Assembly: GCF_000826685.1 (NCBI RefSeq)
Contig: NZ_JROO01000011.1
Span: forward strand, 53,432 to 117,431
DNA from: Streptomonospora alba
GTDB taxonomy: Bacteria > Actinomycetota > Actinomycetes > Streptosporangiales > Streptosporangiaceae
DNA length: 64,000 nt
Direction: 5' to 3'
Position 1 is the first letter of the stretch; each line of letters begins with the position of its first letter. A model generated the notes under the pieces. That model saw nothing but the letters and a program-made list of their open reading frames with translations, was not told the DNA's origin and searched no databases. Positions 15,180-23,828 of this stretch are shown in pieces. Made by a program: the position numbers and the translations under genes.

Positions 15180-17645
15180 GTGAGCGACCAGCCCCACTCC
15201 GGCGTCCCCCGCCCCTCGCCGGCCTCCATGCCGCGCCGCCGCGCCTCCGCCGCCGCGCGCCGGCCCGCACCGCTGCCCCCCGGCGGTCGCGCCAGGCGCC
15301 GCGACGAGCGCGGCGGCGCTTCTCCCACGTCCGAGGCGCCGCCCGACCCGCTGCGCGATCACCAGGCGGTCGCCCCCTACGGGCTGGTGCCGCTGCCCGA
15401 GCGCCCCATGCCCGCCGAGCGCCTGCAAGAGCCGGTGCTGCGCGAGGGCACCTCCCAGCACCGCCTGCTGGCGGCGCACGACCAGCGCATCCCCGGCACC
15501 AACACCGGGTGGATCGACATCACCGTGCGCACCCTTACGCCCACCTTCGTCGGCGCCACCCGCGACGGTGCGCCCGAGCGGTCGCTGACCATCGACGGCC
15601 GTCCGGCGCTGCCCGGTGCGTCCCTGCGCGGGCTGATCCGCAACACGATGCGGGTGCTCACCGGCGGTGAGACCGGCCCCGTCAACACCCCGCAGCTGTT
15701 CTTCCGCGCGCCCGCCGCCTCCCACAGCGACCGGCGCGCCCGCCACGTCATGCGCCGCCTGCACCGGCAGTACCGGGACCGCGGCGGCGCCCCCTCGACC
15801 CCGCCCGGCACCTCCGTGCAGGCGGGGTTCCTGCGGCGCGACCCCGCTGCCGGCTCCTGGGAGATCCGGCCGCTGCCCGTGGAGCGCCCGGTGCAGGTCC
15901 GCCTGGCCGACCTGCGCGAAGACCTGCACCGCTTTCCCGGGCTGCCCGAGTTCGAGCTGCCGCCCCACGAGTCGGGCGACGGCGCGGGCGGCTACGTTCC
16001 CGCCGAGTTCCACGGGGCGTTCCAGTACCTGCCGGTCGTGGCGCTGTGCCCCCGGGTCCACGGGCGCACCGTCGCCGAGACCCGGTTCTGGGCGATGGCG
16101 GTGCTGCCGCCGGGCGAGGAGCCCGCGTTCGGGCACCGCGAGGCCGCGCGCGACCGGCTGCGCGAGCGGTGGATCCGCAAGCGGGCCGGTGCCGAGCAGG
16201 CGATGCGGCGTGCCTCGGGGGAGCGCGCCCGCTCGGCGGCGCGCGGCAGGCGCAACGACTACGGCCGGGCCCTGGAGGGCATCGAGGACGTCGCCTTCGA
16301 GGCCCACGAATGCGTCCTGGTGCTGACCGGCGCCGCCGGCGAGCGCAAGAACGCCTACCTGTTCCCCACCGCCACCGATCCCCGGCGCAGCCTGCCGGTG
16401 CCTGCCCATCTGGTCCACCTCGTGGAGTCGGCCGACCAGATCACCCGGTTCCAGGCCAGGAATTTCAGGAGCGACCTGCCCGGCGCCGCGGTCGCCGGCG
16501 CCGAGGAGCCCGACCGGCCCGCCGCGATCCGGCCGCGCGAGGGCGGCTTGGCCCGTGCCGGCGGCGAACCCGTCTGGTACCAGCAGTCCGAGGGACGCGT
16601 CGTCTCCTTCGGCCGCTCCGGCGGCTACCGCGTCGCCGTCGGGGAGTTCGACCCGATCAGTCGCGCCGTTCCCGAGGAGGTGCACACCCGCGCCCGCGCA
16701 CGCGCCGAGGGCAGCGGCCGCCCGCCGGACGTTCCGCGGGCCCTGTTCGGCGACGTCGACCTGCTTCCCCCCGGAAGCGGATCCGGCTCGGCCGCGCGCG
16801 GCCGGGTGTCGGTGGGCTCGGCCGTCTGCGACGAGACCGGCGACGCCTGGATGGAGCACCCGTTGCGCGTCGAACTGCTCTCGCCCCAGCGCAGCTGCTT
16901 CGCCAACTACCTGCTCCAGCCGGTCTCGGAGGCCACCTGGGGCCAGGCGCCGGACCTGGCGACCTGGTCGCACGAGGGCGACGTCCGGCTGGGCGGCTAC
17001 AAGGTCTACCTGCACCGCCACGACACCCTGCCCGCCTCCGCGCAGCGTTACGCCCACCTGCACCCCGACCGTGTCACCGAGGGCCCCACCACCCGCGACG
17101 TGGTGCCCGTGCGCGCCGGGGCGGCCTTCCACGGACGGATCACCTTCGCCAACCTCACCGACGCCGAGGTGGGGGCGCTGCTGCAGGCGCTGCACCTGGG
17201 CAACCCCGCCGGCGGCGGCGACCGCCACGACCCCCTTTACGCCCACAAGCTCGGCCTGGGCAAGGCGCTGGGGTTCGGCAGCGTGCACATCGCCCCCGCC
17301 CTCTACCTGCTCGACCCCGCCGAGCGCGCCGCCTCACTCGACCCCGGGGCCGGGGTCGCCTGCGTCGGCGACGAGGGCATGCAGAAGCTGCTCGACGCGT
17401 TCGGCGAGGCGCTGCTGACCTGGGAGCGCGAGCAGAGCACGCGGGCGGGCGAGCCCGTTCCCGGCGACTGGAGGGAGGTCCGCCGCGTCGAGGCGCTGAT
17501 GCTGGCCGCCCAGTGGCGCCACCGCTTACCCGAAAGCTGGACCCGCGTGATGGGCCTCGACGAGTTCGCCGTCTACCCCGTTCTGCCCGACTTGCAGAGC
17601 CGCTTCGCGGCTCACGCCCGAGCGGCCGAGACCGGTGCCGGGTGA
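15180..17645 (+). CDS. Large TIGR03986-like type III RAMP protein
   Basis: This 821-residue protein starts at GTG 15180, 7 bases after GGAGGG. After a disordered Arg/Pro-rich N-terminus (1-60), a RAMP-type strand TLTPTFVGATRDG near 117 is followed by ALPGASLRGLIRNTMR near 140, the usual RAMP helix. The distal part repeats RAMP signatures: VVPVRAGAAFHGRITFANLT near 640 and HKLGLGKALGFGSVHI near 690, a Gly-rich loop. This layout matches the TIGR03986 family of type III RAMP proteins. It closes the effector operon. Its Arg-rich centre (RASGERARSAARGRR) could touch RNA. Confidence 0.7.
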   Translation: MSDQPHSGVPRPSPASMPRRRASAAARRPAPLPPGGRARRRDERGGASPTSEAPPDPLRDHQAVAPYGLVPLPERPMPAERLQEPVLREGTSQHRLLAAHDQRIPGTNTGWIDITVRTLTPTFVGATRDGAPERSLTIDGRPALPGASLRGLIRNTMRVLTGGETGPVNTPQLFFRAPAASHSDRRARHVMRRLHRQYRDRGGAPSTPPGTSVQAGFLRRDPAAGSWEIRPLPVERPVQVRLADLREDLHRFPGLPEFELPPHESGDGAGGYVPAEFHGAFQYLPVVALCPRVHGRTVAETRFWAMAVLPPGEEPAFGHREAARDRLRERWIRKRAGAEQAMRRASGERARSAARGRRNDYGRALEGIEDVAFEAHECVLVLTGAAGERKNAYLFPTATDPRRSLPVPAHLVHLVESADQITRFQARNFRSDLPGAAVAGAEEPDRPAAIRPREGGLARAGGEPVWYQQSEGRVVSFGRSGGYRVAVGEFDPISRAVPEEVHTRARARAEGSGRPPDVPRALFGDVDLLPPGSGSGSAARGRVSVGSAVCDETGDAWMEHPLRVELLSPQRSCFANYLLQPVSEATWGQAPDLATWSHEGDVRLGGYKVYLHRHDTLPASAQRYAHLHPDRVTEGPTTRDVVPVRAGAAFHGRITFANLTDAEVGALLQALHLGNPAGGGDRHDPLYAHKLGLGKALGFGSVHIAPALYLLDPAERAASLDPGAGVACVGDEGMQKLLDAFGEALLTWEREQSTRAGEPVPGDWREVRRVEALMLAAQWRHRLPESWTRVMGLDEFAVYPVLPDLQSRFAAHARAAETGAG

Positions 17646-17705
17646 CGTTCCGGCCGGCGGCGCCCTGACCCCGCGCCGCCGCGCCCCTCTCGGTCGAAGA
17701 GGTGG

Positions 17706-17799
17706 CCGCCCGCCGAGGGCATAGCACCGCGACCGGTCGGCAGCGCCTGTGACGAGCAGAGCCCGTGTCGCCGACGGAGGAACCGCCCGCCGAGGGCAT
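17706..17799. repeat. 17-bp direct repeat flanking 60 bp after the CRISPR locus
   Basis: CCGCCCGCCGAGGGCAT occurs perfectly at 17706-17722 and 17783-17799. It is followed by a small hairpin (GGAGGCC/GGCCTCC) that may end the effector transcript or the convergent gene at 17893. Confidence 0.5.
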
Positions 17800-17892
17800 G
17801 GAGGCCGTCTGGGCCTCCGGAGGAGGCGGCCCGGCACCCGGCCCCGAGAGGGAGGCCGCCCCGGGTGCCGGGACCGTCAGGTCGTGGCGCGC

Positions 17893-19233
17893 TCAATCCC
17901 CGTCGAGCAGCGCCGCGACGTCCACCGGCCTGCCGGTGCGGATCGACTCGTTCGCCGCCAGGCCGGTCAGCAGGGCGTTGGCGCCGTCGGTGTGCGTGGG
18001 CCGCGGCAGCACGCCCGAGGCGCCGAAGAGCGTATCGAGCATGCGCACGTCGCCGCCGCCGTGCGTGCCCTCGCCGACCTCCACATCGATCTCCTCGGGC
18101 TCGCGCCAGTGCCGGCGCAGGAGCAGCCGGGATGCGGTGTCCTCCTTGGGCGCCGGCATCCCCCGCACCGGCGCGTCGTCGGTGCGCCCGGGCGCGGTGT
18201 AAGGGCTTTCGGTGACGTCCAGTTCCAGACGCCCTCCGCTGCCGGTGATCGCGACGCGGTAGCCCTCCCAGGGGGAGTACGCGGCCAGGTGGTAGCTGAG
18301 CTTGGCGCCCGAGGCGTAGCGCACCAGCACCGACATGTCGTCCTCGATGGTGATGCCCGACCCGAAGACGTTGCGGTCGCGCCGGTAGCCGTCCTCGTGC
18401 TCGGCCTCCAGATACAGCCGGCGCATGTCCTCGCTGTCGTCCATGTGCAGCGCGAACGGGTCCTGCCGGGCGCCCGCGGAACCGTGCGCACGCTCGTAGT
18501 CGGCGGCCATCCCGCGCCTGCGGCCGTTGGCGTCGCCGTAGAAGAACAGGTCGCCCCAGGCGAAGACGTCCGTCGGCGCACTGTCGATCCACCAGTTGAC
18601 CAGATCGAAGTGGTGACTGGCCTTGTGTACGAGCAGGCCGCCGGAGTTCTGCTTCTCGCGGTGCCAGCGGCGGAAGTAGTCGGCGCCGTGGCGCAGGTCC
18701 AGCAGCCACTCGAAGTGGACCGATCCGATCTCGCCGATGGCGCCCTCGGCCAGCAGTTCGCGCAGCCGGGCGTGCACCGGGTTGAACCGGTAGTTGAAGG
18801 CGACGTTGACCCGACCGCCGGTGCGGCGCTGGGTCTGCAGGATGCGGCGGCAGCCCTCGGCGTCGGCGGTCATCGGCTTCTCGGTCACGACGTCGCAGCC
18901 GGCCTCCAGGGCCGCGCAGATGTAGTCGGCGTGGGTGCGGTCCACCGAGCAGACCACGACGTCCTGTACCCGCTCTTTGCGCAGCATGGCGCCGAAGTCC
19001 TCGGCGGGGTAGGCCGGTACGGGCTCCAGGCCGTGCGCCTGCACGATGGCGTTGTGCGCGGCCATGCGGGTGCTGTTGGTGTCGCACAGCGCGACGAGGC
19101 GGGCGACGCCGGCGTGGGTCGAGACGAGGGCCCGGGTGTACATCCGCGCGCGCGAGCCGGTGCCGACCACGGCGAATCGGCGCCGCTCGGAGGCGGAGTC
19201 GGGCAGATCTGGGCTAGTCGCGGAGTCGATCAC
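17893..19233 (-). CDS. Gfo/Idh/MocA-family oxidoreductase
   Basis: From GTG 19233 the 446-residue product has an NAD(P)-binding Rossmann fold (VVGTGSRARMYTRAL near residue 20), the family signature EKPMTAD near 108 and the C-terminal alpha/beta substrate domain with HHFDLVNWW near 200. Members oxidise or epimerise sugars, inositols or sugar amines. It is divergent from a sugar ABC importer, and a LacI-type operator sits directly upstream of the start, so both are probably induced by the same sugar. The substrate cannot be read from sequence. Alternative upstream starts run through the operator region and are unlikely. Confidence 0.8.
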   Translation of the reverse strand: MIDSATSPDLPDSASERRRFAVVGTGSRARMYTRALVSTHAGVARLVALCDTNSTRMAAHNAIVQAHGLEPVPAYPAEDFGAMLRKERVQDVVVCSVDRTHADYICAALEAGCDVVTEKPMTADAEGCRRILQTQRRTGGRVNVAFNYRFNPVHARLRELLAEGAIGEIGSVHFEWLLDLRHGADYFRRWHREKQNSGGLLVHKASHHFDLVNWWIDSAPTDVFAWGDLFFYGDANGRRRGMAADYERAHGSAGARQDPFALHMDDSEDMRRLYLEAEHEDGYRRDRNVFGSGITIEDDMSVLVRYASGAKLSYHLAAYSPWEGYRVAITGSGGRLELDVTESPYTAPGRTDDAPVRGMPAPKEDTASRLLLRRHWREPEEIDVEVGEGTHGGGDVRMLDTLFGASGVLPRPTHTDGANALLTGLAANESIRTGRPVDVAALLDGD

Positions 19234-19241
19234 AGCACTAC

Positions 19242-19256
19242 GGTAAACGCTTTCCC
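19242..19256 (-). promoter_or_regulatory. LacI-type operator before the oxidoreductase gene
   Basis: GGTAAACGCTTTCCC is an imperfect dyad with a central CG, like operators of LacI-family sugar repressors. It ends 9 bases before the GTG of the Gfo/Idh gene and would block its transcription. Confidence 0.6.
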
Positions 19257-19371
19257 AAATCCGGTCCAGGCCCGCCCCGCGAAACGCGCGACCCGGGTGC
19301 CCGTACCGCGAAATCGCCGGTCGCGACGCTACTCGTCGCATCGGGTCCTCCGGTGGGGCCGCCGGCGACCA

Positions 19372-19385
19372 GGCAAGCGATTGCC
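19372..19385. promoter_or_regulatory. Second LacI-type operator candidate
   Basis: GGCAAGCGATTGCC has perfect GGCAA/TTGCC arms around GCGA. It lies midway between the divergent genes, suitable for looping with the two outer sites. Confidence 0.45.
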
Positions 19386-19553
19386 AGTGCGATTGGGCAA
19401 CGATCGGGATACGGTGCGGTACCGGTTCGGTGGTCTCGGTGAAGCGGGCCACATTCGATGCCGAGTGCGTGGCGCTCGGCATCGCCCCAGGTGGCCCCGG
19501 TTTCGCCGACTTCCTTCGGCGGCCTTCGGTGCTTCCGCGTACCCGGGGGAGCA

Positions 19554-19582
19554 TTGACGGCGTAGTACAGGGGTGTTAAAAA
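19554..19582 (+). promoter_or_regulatory. Promoter of the sugar ABC importer operon
   Basis: TTGACG (19554-19559) and TAAAAA (19577-19582) are separated by 17 bp. The expected transcription start is just upstream of the operator at 19600. Confidence 0.5.
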
Positions 19583-19599
19583 CCGTTCATCCATACTCT

Positions 19600-19613
19600 G
19601 GATAGCGCTTACC
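19600..19613 (+). promoter_or_regulatory. LacI-type operator of the sugar ABC importer operon
   Basis: GGATAGCGCTTACC is a near-perfect dyad around CGCG-like centre AGCGCT and matches the site at 19242. It sits just downstream of the predicted promoter, the classical repressor position. The 180 bases from here to the first gene hold no other clear element. Confidence 0.6.
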
Positions 19614-19791
19614 AACAAATCGCCGCCGGAACGACCGGGTTGAGCGTCGCACGCGGCGTCCCGGACCCGCTGGTTCCGCACACCTGCTTCCCGGGCTGAA
19701 TGAGGACGGTGGAGCCCATGCACACTCGACGAACGGCCCAACCGCACCGCCGCGGGCGGTGCCGCGCCGGCATCCGTGGGGATGAGACCGC

Positions 19792-20760
19792 GTGATGGGG
19801 GCGACCCGCGAGCTGGCCGACCCGGAGGACGAGGCACCGCCCCCGGCAGCCGAGGCGCCCAAGCGCCGCTCCCGGAGTTTGTCCGGGAGCGGCAACGACA
19901 GCCTGGCCGCCTACCTCTTCCTGGCCCCGTGGTTCGCCGGCCTGGTGTTCATCACCGTCGGTCCGATCCTGGCCTCGCTGTACTTCTCGTTCACCGACTA
20001 CTCCCTCATCGGTGGTGCGGAGTGGGTCGGCCTGGAGAACTACACGAGGATGCTCACCGACGACCGGCTGCACTCCGCACTCGGCGTGACCTTCGTGTAC
20101 GTGTTCGTCTCGGTGCCGCTGCAGCTGGCCATGGCGCTGGCCCTGGCGATGGTCCTGGACCGCGGCGTGCGCGGCCTGGCGATCTACCGCTCGGTCTACT
20201 ACCTGCCCTCGCTGCTGGGCAGCAGCGTCGCCATCGCGATCCTGTGGCGCCGGGTCTTCGGCGCGGACGGCCTGATCAACCAGGTGCTCGCCTTCTTCGG
20301 CGTCGAGGGCGTGGGCTGGGTGTCCCATCCCGACTACGCGCTGAGCACCCTCATCGTGCTGAACGTGTGGACCTTCGGCGCGCCCATGGTGATCTTCCTG
20401 GCCGGGCTGCGCCAGATCCCGCGGATGTACTACGAGGCCGCCGCGGTGGACGGCGCCACTCGGATGCGCCGGTTCTTCTCGGTGACCGTGCCCCTGCTTA
20501 CGCCGATCATCTTCTTCAACCTCGTGCTGCAGATGATCCAGGCGTTCCAGACCTTCACCCAGGCCTTCGTCGTCAGCAGCGGAACGGGCGGTCCCTCCGA
20601 CTCCACCCTGTTCTACACGCTGTACCTCTACCAGACCGGCTTCGGCTCGTTCGACATGGGCTACGCCTCGGCCATGGCCTGGCTGCTGCTGGTGATCATC
20701 GCCGGGTTCACCGCCGTGAACTTCCTCGCCTCCAAGTACTGGGTCTTCTATGGTGACTAA
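19792..20760 (+). CDS. Sugar ABC transporter permease (MalF-type)
   Basis: This 322-residue inner-membrane protein has six predicted transmembrane helices after a charged cytoplasmic N-terminus. The EAA loop that contacts the ATPase is EAAAVDGATRMRRFFSVTVPLLTP near residues 222-245. GTG 19792 and ATG 19795 are both possible starts. It begins a three-gene operon and overlaps the second permease by 11 bp. No ATPase gene is present; such actinobacterial importers usually share a common MsiK ATPase encoded elsewhere. Confidence 0.85.
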   Translation: MMGATRELADPEDEAPPPAAEAPKRRSRSLSGSGNDSLAAYLFLAPWFAGLVFITVGPILASLYFSFTDYSLIGGAEWVGLENYTRMLTDDRLHSALGVTFVYVFVSVPLQLAMALALAMVLDRGVRGLAIYRSVYYLPSLLGSSVAIAILWRRVFGADGLINQVLAFFGVEGVGWVSHPDYALSTLIVLNVWTFGAPMVIFLAGLRQIPRMYYEAAAVDGATRMRRFFSVTVPLLTPIIFFNLVLQMIQAFQTFTQAFVVSSGTGGPSDSTLFYTLYLYQTGFGSFDMGYASAMAWLLLVIIAGFTAVNFLASKYWVFYGD

Positions 20761-21625
20761 GACGCCCGCCGCCGGCGCATCCGGAATCGACCAGCGGCGG
20801 GAACGCCGCCGGCGCCTCCTCATCCACGTCGGGCTGATCGGCTTCGGGCTGGTCATGCTCTACCCGCTGCTGTGGATGGTCTCCAGCTCCGTCAAACCGA
20901 CCGCGGAGATCTTCAGCGACCCCGGCCTGATCCCCGAGACCTTCGTCCCGGGCAACTACACCGAGGGCTGGACGGCGCTGCAGTACCCGTTCCACCACTA
21001 CATCTGGAACTCGCTGATCGTGGTGGCGGGCTCGATCGCCGGCAATCTGCTGGCCTGCTCGATGGCGGCCTACGCCTTCGCGCGGCTGGAGTTCAAGGGC
21101 AAGCGGCTGTTCTTCTCGATCATGCTGATGACGATCATGCTGCCCATCCACGTGGTGATCGTGCCGCAGTACATCCTGTTCGCCAACCTGGACTGGATCA
21201 ACACGTATTACCCGCTGATCGTGCCGAAGCTGCTGGCCACCGACGCGTTCTTCATCTTCCTGATGGTGCAGTTCATCCGCGGGCTTCCCCGCGACCTGGA
21301 CGAGGCCGCCCGCATCGACGGGTGCGGGCACGTGCGCATCTTCCTGCGCATCGTGCTGCCGCTGTCCATGCCGGCGCTGGCCACCACCGCGATCTTCACT
21401 TTCATCTGGACCTGGAACGACTTCTTCAGCCAGCTGATCTTCCTGACCGATCCCGAGATGTACACCGTCCCCATCGCGTTGCGGACGTTCGTGGACTCCC
21501 AGAGCCAGACCTCCTGGGGCCCCCTCTTCGCGATGTCGGCGATCGCGCTCGGCCCGATCTTCGGATTCTTCCTCGCCGGGCAGCGCTACCTGGTGCGCGG
21601 TATCGCCACCACAGGAATCAAGTGA
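20750..21625 (+). CDS. Sugar ABC transporter permease (MalG-type)
   Basis: The 291-residue protein is the second channel subunit. It has six predicted helices and the EAA motif DEAARIDGCGHVRIFLRIVLPLSMP near residues 184-208. The start lies inside the end of the MalF-type gene, implying coupled translation. The binding-protein gene follows 19 bp later. Substrate is unknown, but the neighbouring oxidoreductase and LacI-type sites indicate a carbohydrate. Confidence 0.85.
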   Translation: MVTKTPAAGASGIDQRRERRRRLLIHVGLIGFGLVMLYPLLWMVSSSVKPTAEIFSDPGLIPETFVPGNYTEGWTALQYPFHHYIWNSLIVVAGSIAGNLLACSMAAYAFARLEFKGKRLFFSIMLMTIMLPIHVVIVPQYILFANLDWINTYYPLIVPKLLATDAFFIFLMVQFIRGLPRDLDEAARIDGCGHVRIFLRIVLPLSMPALATTAIFTFIWTWNDFFSQLIFLTDPEMYTVPIALRTFVDSQSQTSWGPLFAMSAIALGPIFGFFLAGQRYLVRGIATTGIK

Positions 21626-21644
21626 TTCGAAAGGAACCCCGACT

Positions 21645-22931
21645 ATGCGACTAGGGCTCAAACCGGCGGCGGGCGTCGCCGCTCTGGTAATGGCCGCGAC
21701 CGCCTGCGGGGGAGGCGGCTCCGGCGACGAGACGGTCGAACTGCGCTTCTCCTGGTGGGGTGCCGACGACCGCCACGAGACCACCCAAGAGGTGATCAAG
21801 CGGTTCGAGGAGGCGAACCCCGACATCAAGGTCACCGGTGAGTACACCGACTGGTCCAGCTACTGGGACCGCCTGGCCACCAACACCGCGGCCAACGACG
21901 CCCCCGACATCATCACCCAGGAGGAGCGCTACCTGCGCGAGTACGCCGACCGCGGCGCCCTGCTGGATCTCAACGAGGTCGGCGACCAGCTCGACACCTC
22001 CAAGCTGGACCAGCTGGTCATGGGCGGCGGCGAGCTGGACGGCGGACTGTACGCCGTGCCCACCGGCGTCAACGCCTTCACCGTGATGGCCGATCCCCAG
22101 GCCTTCGAAGAGGCCGGCGTGGAGATGCCCGACGACGAGACCTGGACCTGGCAGGACTGGGTCGACACCGCGGCCGAGATCAGCGAGAAGTCCGGCGGCG
22201 ACATCATCGGCACCCAGGACATGGCCTTCAACGAGCAGAGCTTCCAGATCTTCGCCCGCCAGCGAGAGCAGTCCCTCTACGACAAGAGCGGCGCGCTGAA
22301 CTTCGACCAGAGCACCATGACCGAGTACTGGGAGTACATGCAGCAGGTCCACGAGGAGGGCGGCGCCCCGGGTGCCTCCAAGAGCGTGGAGGTCGAGGCC
22401 GGCGGCCCCGACCAGTCGGTGCTGGCGAACAACTCCGGCGCCATGGCCTCCTTCTGGACCAACCAGCTCGGCACCATGGAGGAGACGTCCGGACGCGACC
22501 TGGAGCTGCTGCGCTTCCCCGGTGAAAGCGAGAGCGCCCAGGCCGGCACCTTCTTCAAGCCCGCGATGCACTACTCGATCTCCTCCGAGACCGAGCACCC
22601 GGAGGAGGCCGCGAAGTTCGTGGACTTCCTGGTCAACGACAAGCAGGCGGGCGAGCTCATCCTGGCCGACCGCGGACTGCCGGCCAACACCGACCTGCGT
22701 GACGAGCTGATGAGCGAGCTGCCCGCGGCCGACCAGGAAAGCGCCGAGTTCCTCGACGAGATCGAAGGCGACGTCGCCGGCGCCGTCCCGCCCCCGCCCA
22801 TCGGCGCGGGCGACGTCGTCGACATCACCATGCGCATCAACGAGGACCTGATGTTCGGCGACATCACCCCCGAGCAGGCGTCCAAGCGCTGGACCTCCGA
22901 AGTCCAGGACGCGACGGGCGGCGGCGAGTGA
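21645..22931 (+). CDS. Sugar-binding lipoprotein of the ABC importer
   Basis: The 428-residue product starts with a lipoprotein signal peptide; the lipobox is ATAC with Cys near residue 20. The mature part is a type-1 extracellular solute-binding protein (FSWWGADDRHETTQEVIKRFEEANPDIKV). It is anchored outside the membrane and hands sugar to the two permeases encoded just upstream. AAAGGAACCCC precedes ATG 21645. The sequence is Glu/Asp-rich, as is usual for this class. A strong bidirectional hairpin follows. Confidence 0.85.
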   Translation: MRLGLKPAAGVAALVMAATACGGGGSGDETVELRFSWWGADDRHETTQEVIKRFEEANPDIKVTGEYTDWSSYWDRLATNTAANDAPDIITQEERYLREYADRGALLDLNEVGDQLDTSKLDQLVMGGGELDGGLYAVPTGVNAFTVMADPQAFEEAGVEMPDDETWTWQDWVDTAAEISEKSGGDIIGTQDMAFNEQSFQIFARQREQSLYDKSGALNFDQSTMTEYWEYMQQVHEEGGAPGASKSVEVEAGGPDQSVLANNSGAMASFWTNQLGTMEETSGRDLELLRFPGESESAQAGTFFKPAMHYSISSETEHPEEAAKFVDFLVNDKQAGELILADRGLPANTDLRDELMSELPAADQESAEFLDEIEGDVAGAVPPPPIGAGDVVDITMRINEDLMFGDITPEQASKRWTSEVQDATGGGE

Positions 22932-22958
22932 CCCCTCCTGCCGGACCGTGATCCGTGT

Positions 22959-23001
22959 ACGCCGGCGCCCGCCTCTCAGCCGGAGGGGCGGGCGCCGGCG
23001 T
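22959..23001. terminator. Bidirectional terminator between importer operon and pgl
   Basis: A 15-bp perfect stem (22959-22973 with 22987-23001) with a 13-base loop sits between the convergent binding-protein and pgl genes. Confidence 0.75.
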
Positions 23002-23045
23002 GTGCGCGGCGGGCGGCACCGGCAGGTCCGGTGCGACAGCCGCGC

Positions 23046-23828
23046 CTACATCTGGCCCGGTGCGGTGAAGCCCGGGGGCAGCCTGGCCGCGGCGTCGGCG
23101 TCGAGCAGGAACAGCGTGCGCGACCTGCCGTAGGCGCCCGCCGCCGGCACCTGAGTCGGTCCGGCGCCGCTCAGCGCCAGCCGGACCGCGTCGGCCTTGC
23201 TCTCGCCCGAGGCGAGCAGCCACACCTCGCGGGCCGCGCGGATGGCCGGGAAGGTCAGCGAGAGCCGGGTCGGCGGCGGCTTCGGAGCGCCGCGCACCCC
23301 CACCACCGAGCGCCCGTCCTCATACAGCGCCGGCTGCTCGGGAAACAGCGAGGCGACATGGGCGTCGGGGCCGATGCCCAGCAGGCACACGTCGAAGGCG
23401 GGCACCGGGGCGTGGCTCTCCGGCTGGGCGGCGCGGGCCAACTCGGCGGCGTAGCGCTCGGCCGCATAGACCGGGTCGGCGCCGTCGCGTCCGTCGGAGG
23501 CGGGCATCGGATGCACCCGCTCGGGGGCGACGCCGACGTGGTCCAGCAGGGCCGCGCGCGCCTGGGTCTCGTTGCGCTCGGAATCGCCCGCGGGCAGGAA
23601 CCGCTCGTCGCCCCACCACACGTCGAGGTGGCGCCAGTCCAGGGCGTCGCGGGCGGGCGCCCGGGCCAGCTCGGTCAGCACGGCGATGCCGATGCCCCCG
23701 CCGGTGAGCACGATCGAGGCGCTGCCCTGCGCCGACTGCGCGTCGACGAGCCGGGTGACGATGCGCGCGGCCGTCGCCTTGGCCAGCGCCGAGGAATCGC
23801 GGTGGACGACCGCTGTGGGGGTGGTCAC
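23046..23828 (-). CDS. pgl: 6-phosphogluconolactonase
   Basis: The 260-residue product hydrolyses 6-phosphogluconolactone, the second step of the oxidative pentose phosphate pathway. Family motifs include VLTGGGIGIAVL near residue 43, WWGDERFLP near 75 and the catalytic LLGIGPDAHVASLFP near 150 (usually GxGxDGHxASLFP; here Asp-Ala-His replaces Asp-Gly-His). GTG 23828 overlaps the opcA stop as GTGA, so the two are translationally coupled. It ends the tkt-tal-zwf-opcA-pgl series. Confidence 0.9.
   Translation of the reverse strand: MTTPTAVVHRDSSALAKATAARIVTRLVDAQSAQGSASIVLTGGGIGIAVLTELARAPARDALDWRHLDVWWGDERFLPAGDSERNETQARAALLDHVGVAPERVHPMPASDGRDGADPVYAAERYAAELARAAQPESHAPVPAFDVCLLGIGPDAHVASLFPEQPALYEDGRSVVGVRGAPKPPPTRLSLTFPAIRAAREVWLLASGESKADAVRLALSGAGPTQVPAAGAYGRSRTLFLLDADAAARLPPGFTAPGQM

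Noticed and set aside
14220..17288. A 1022-codon open frame on the minus strand opposite the last CRISPR genes
   Set aside because: It is opposite clear RAMP and Csx19-like genes; its product is low-complexity Gly/Ala/Arg/Gln-rich, the normal shadow in high-GC coding DNA.
17706..17799. The 17-bp direct repeat as attachment sites of a mobile island
   Set aside because: Both copies are on the same side of the CRISPR locus, 77 bp apart, with no integrase or tRNA nearby.
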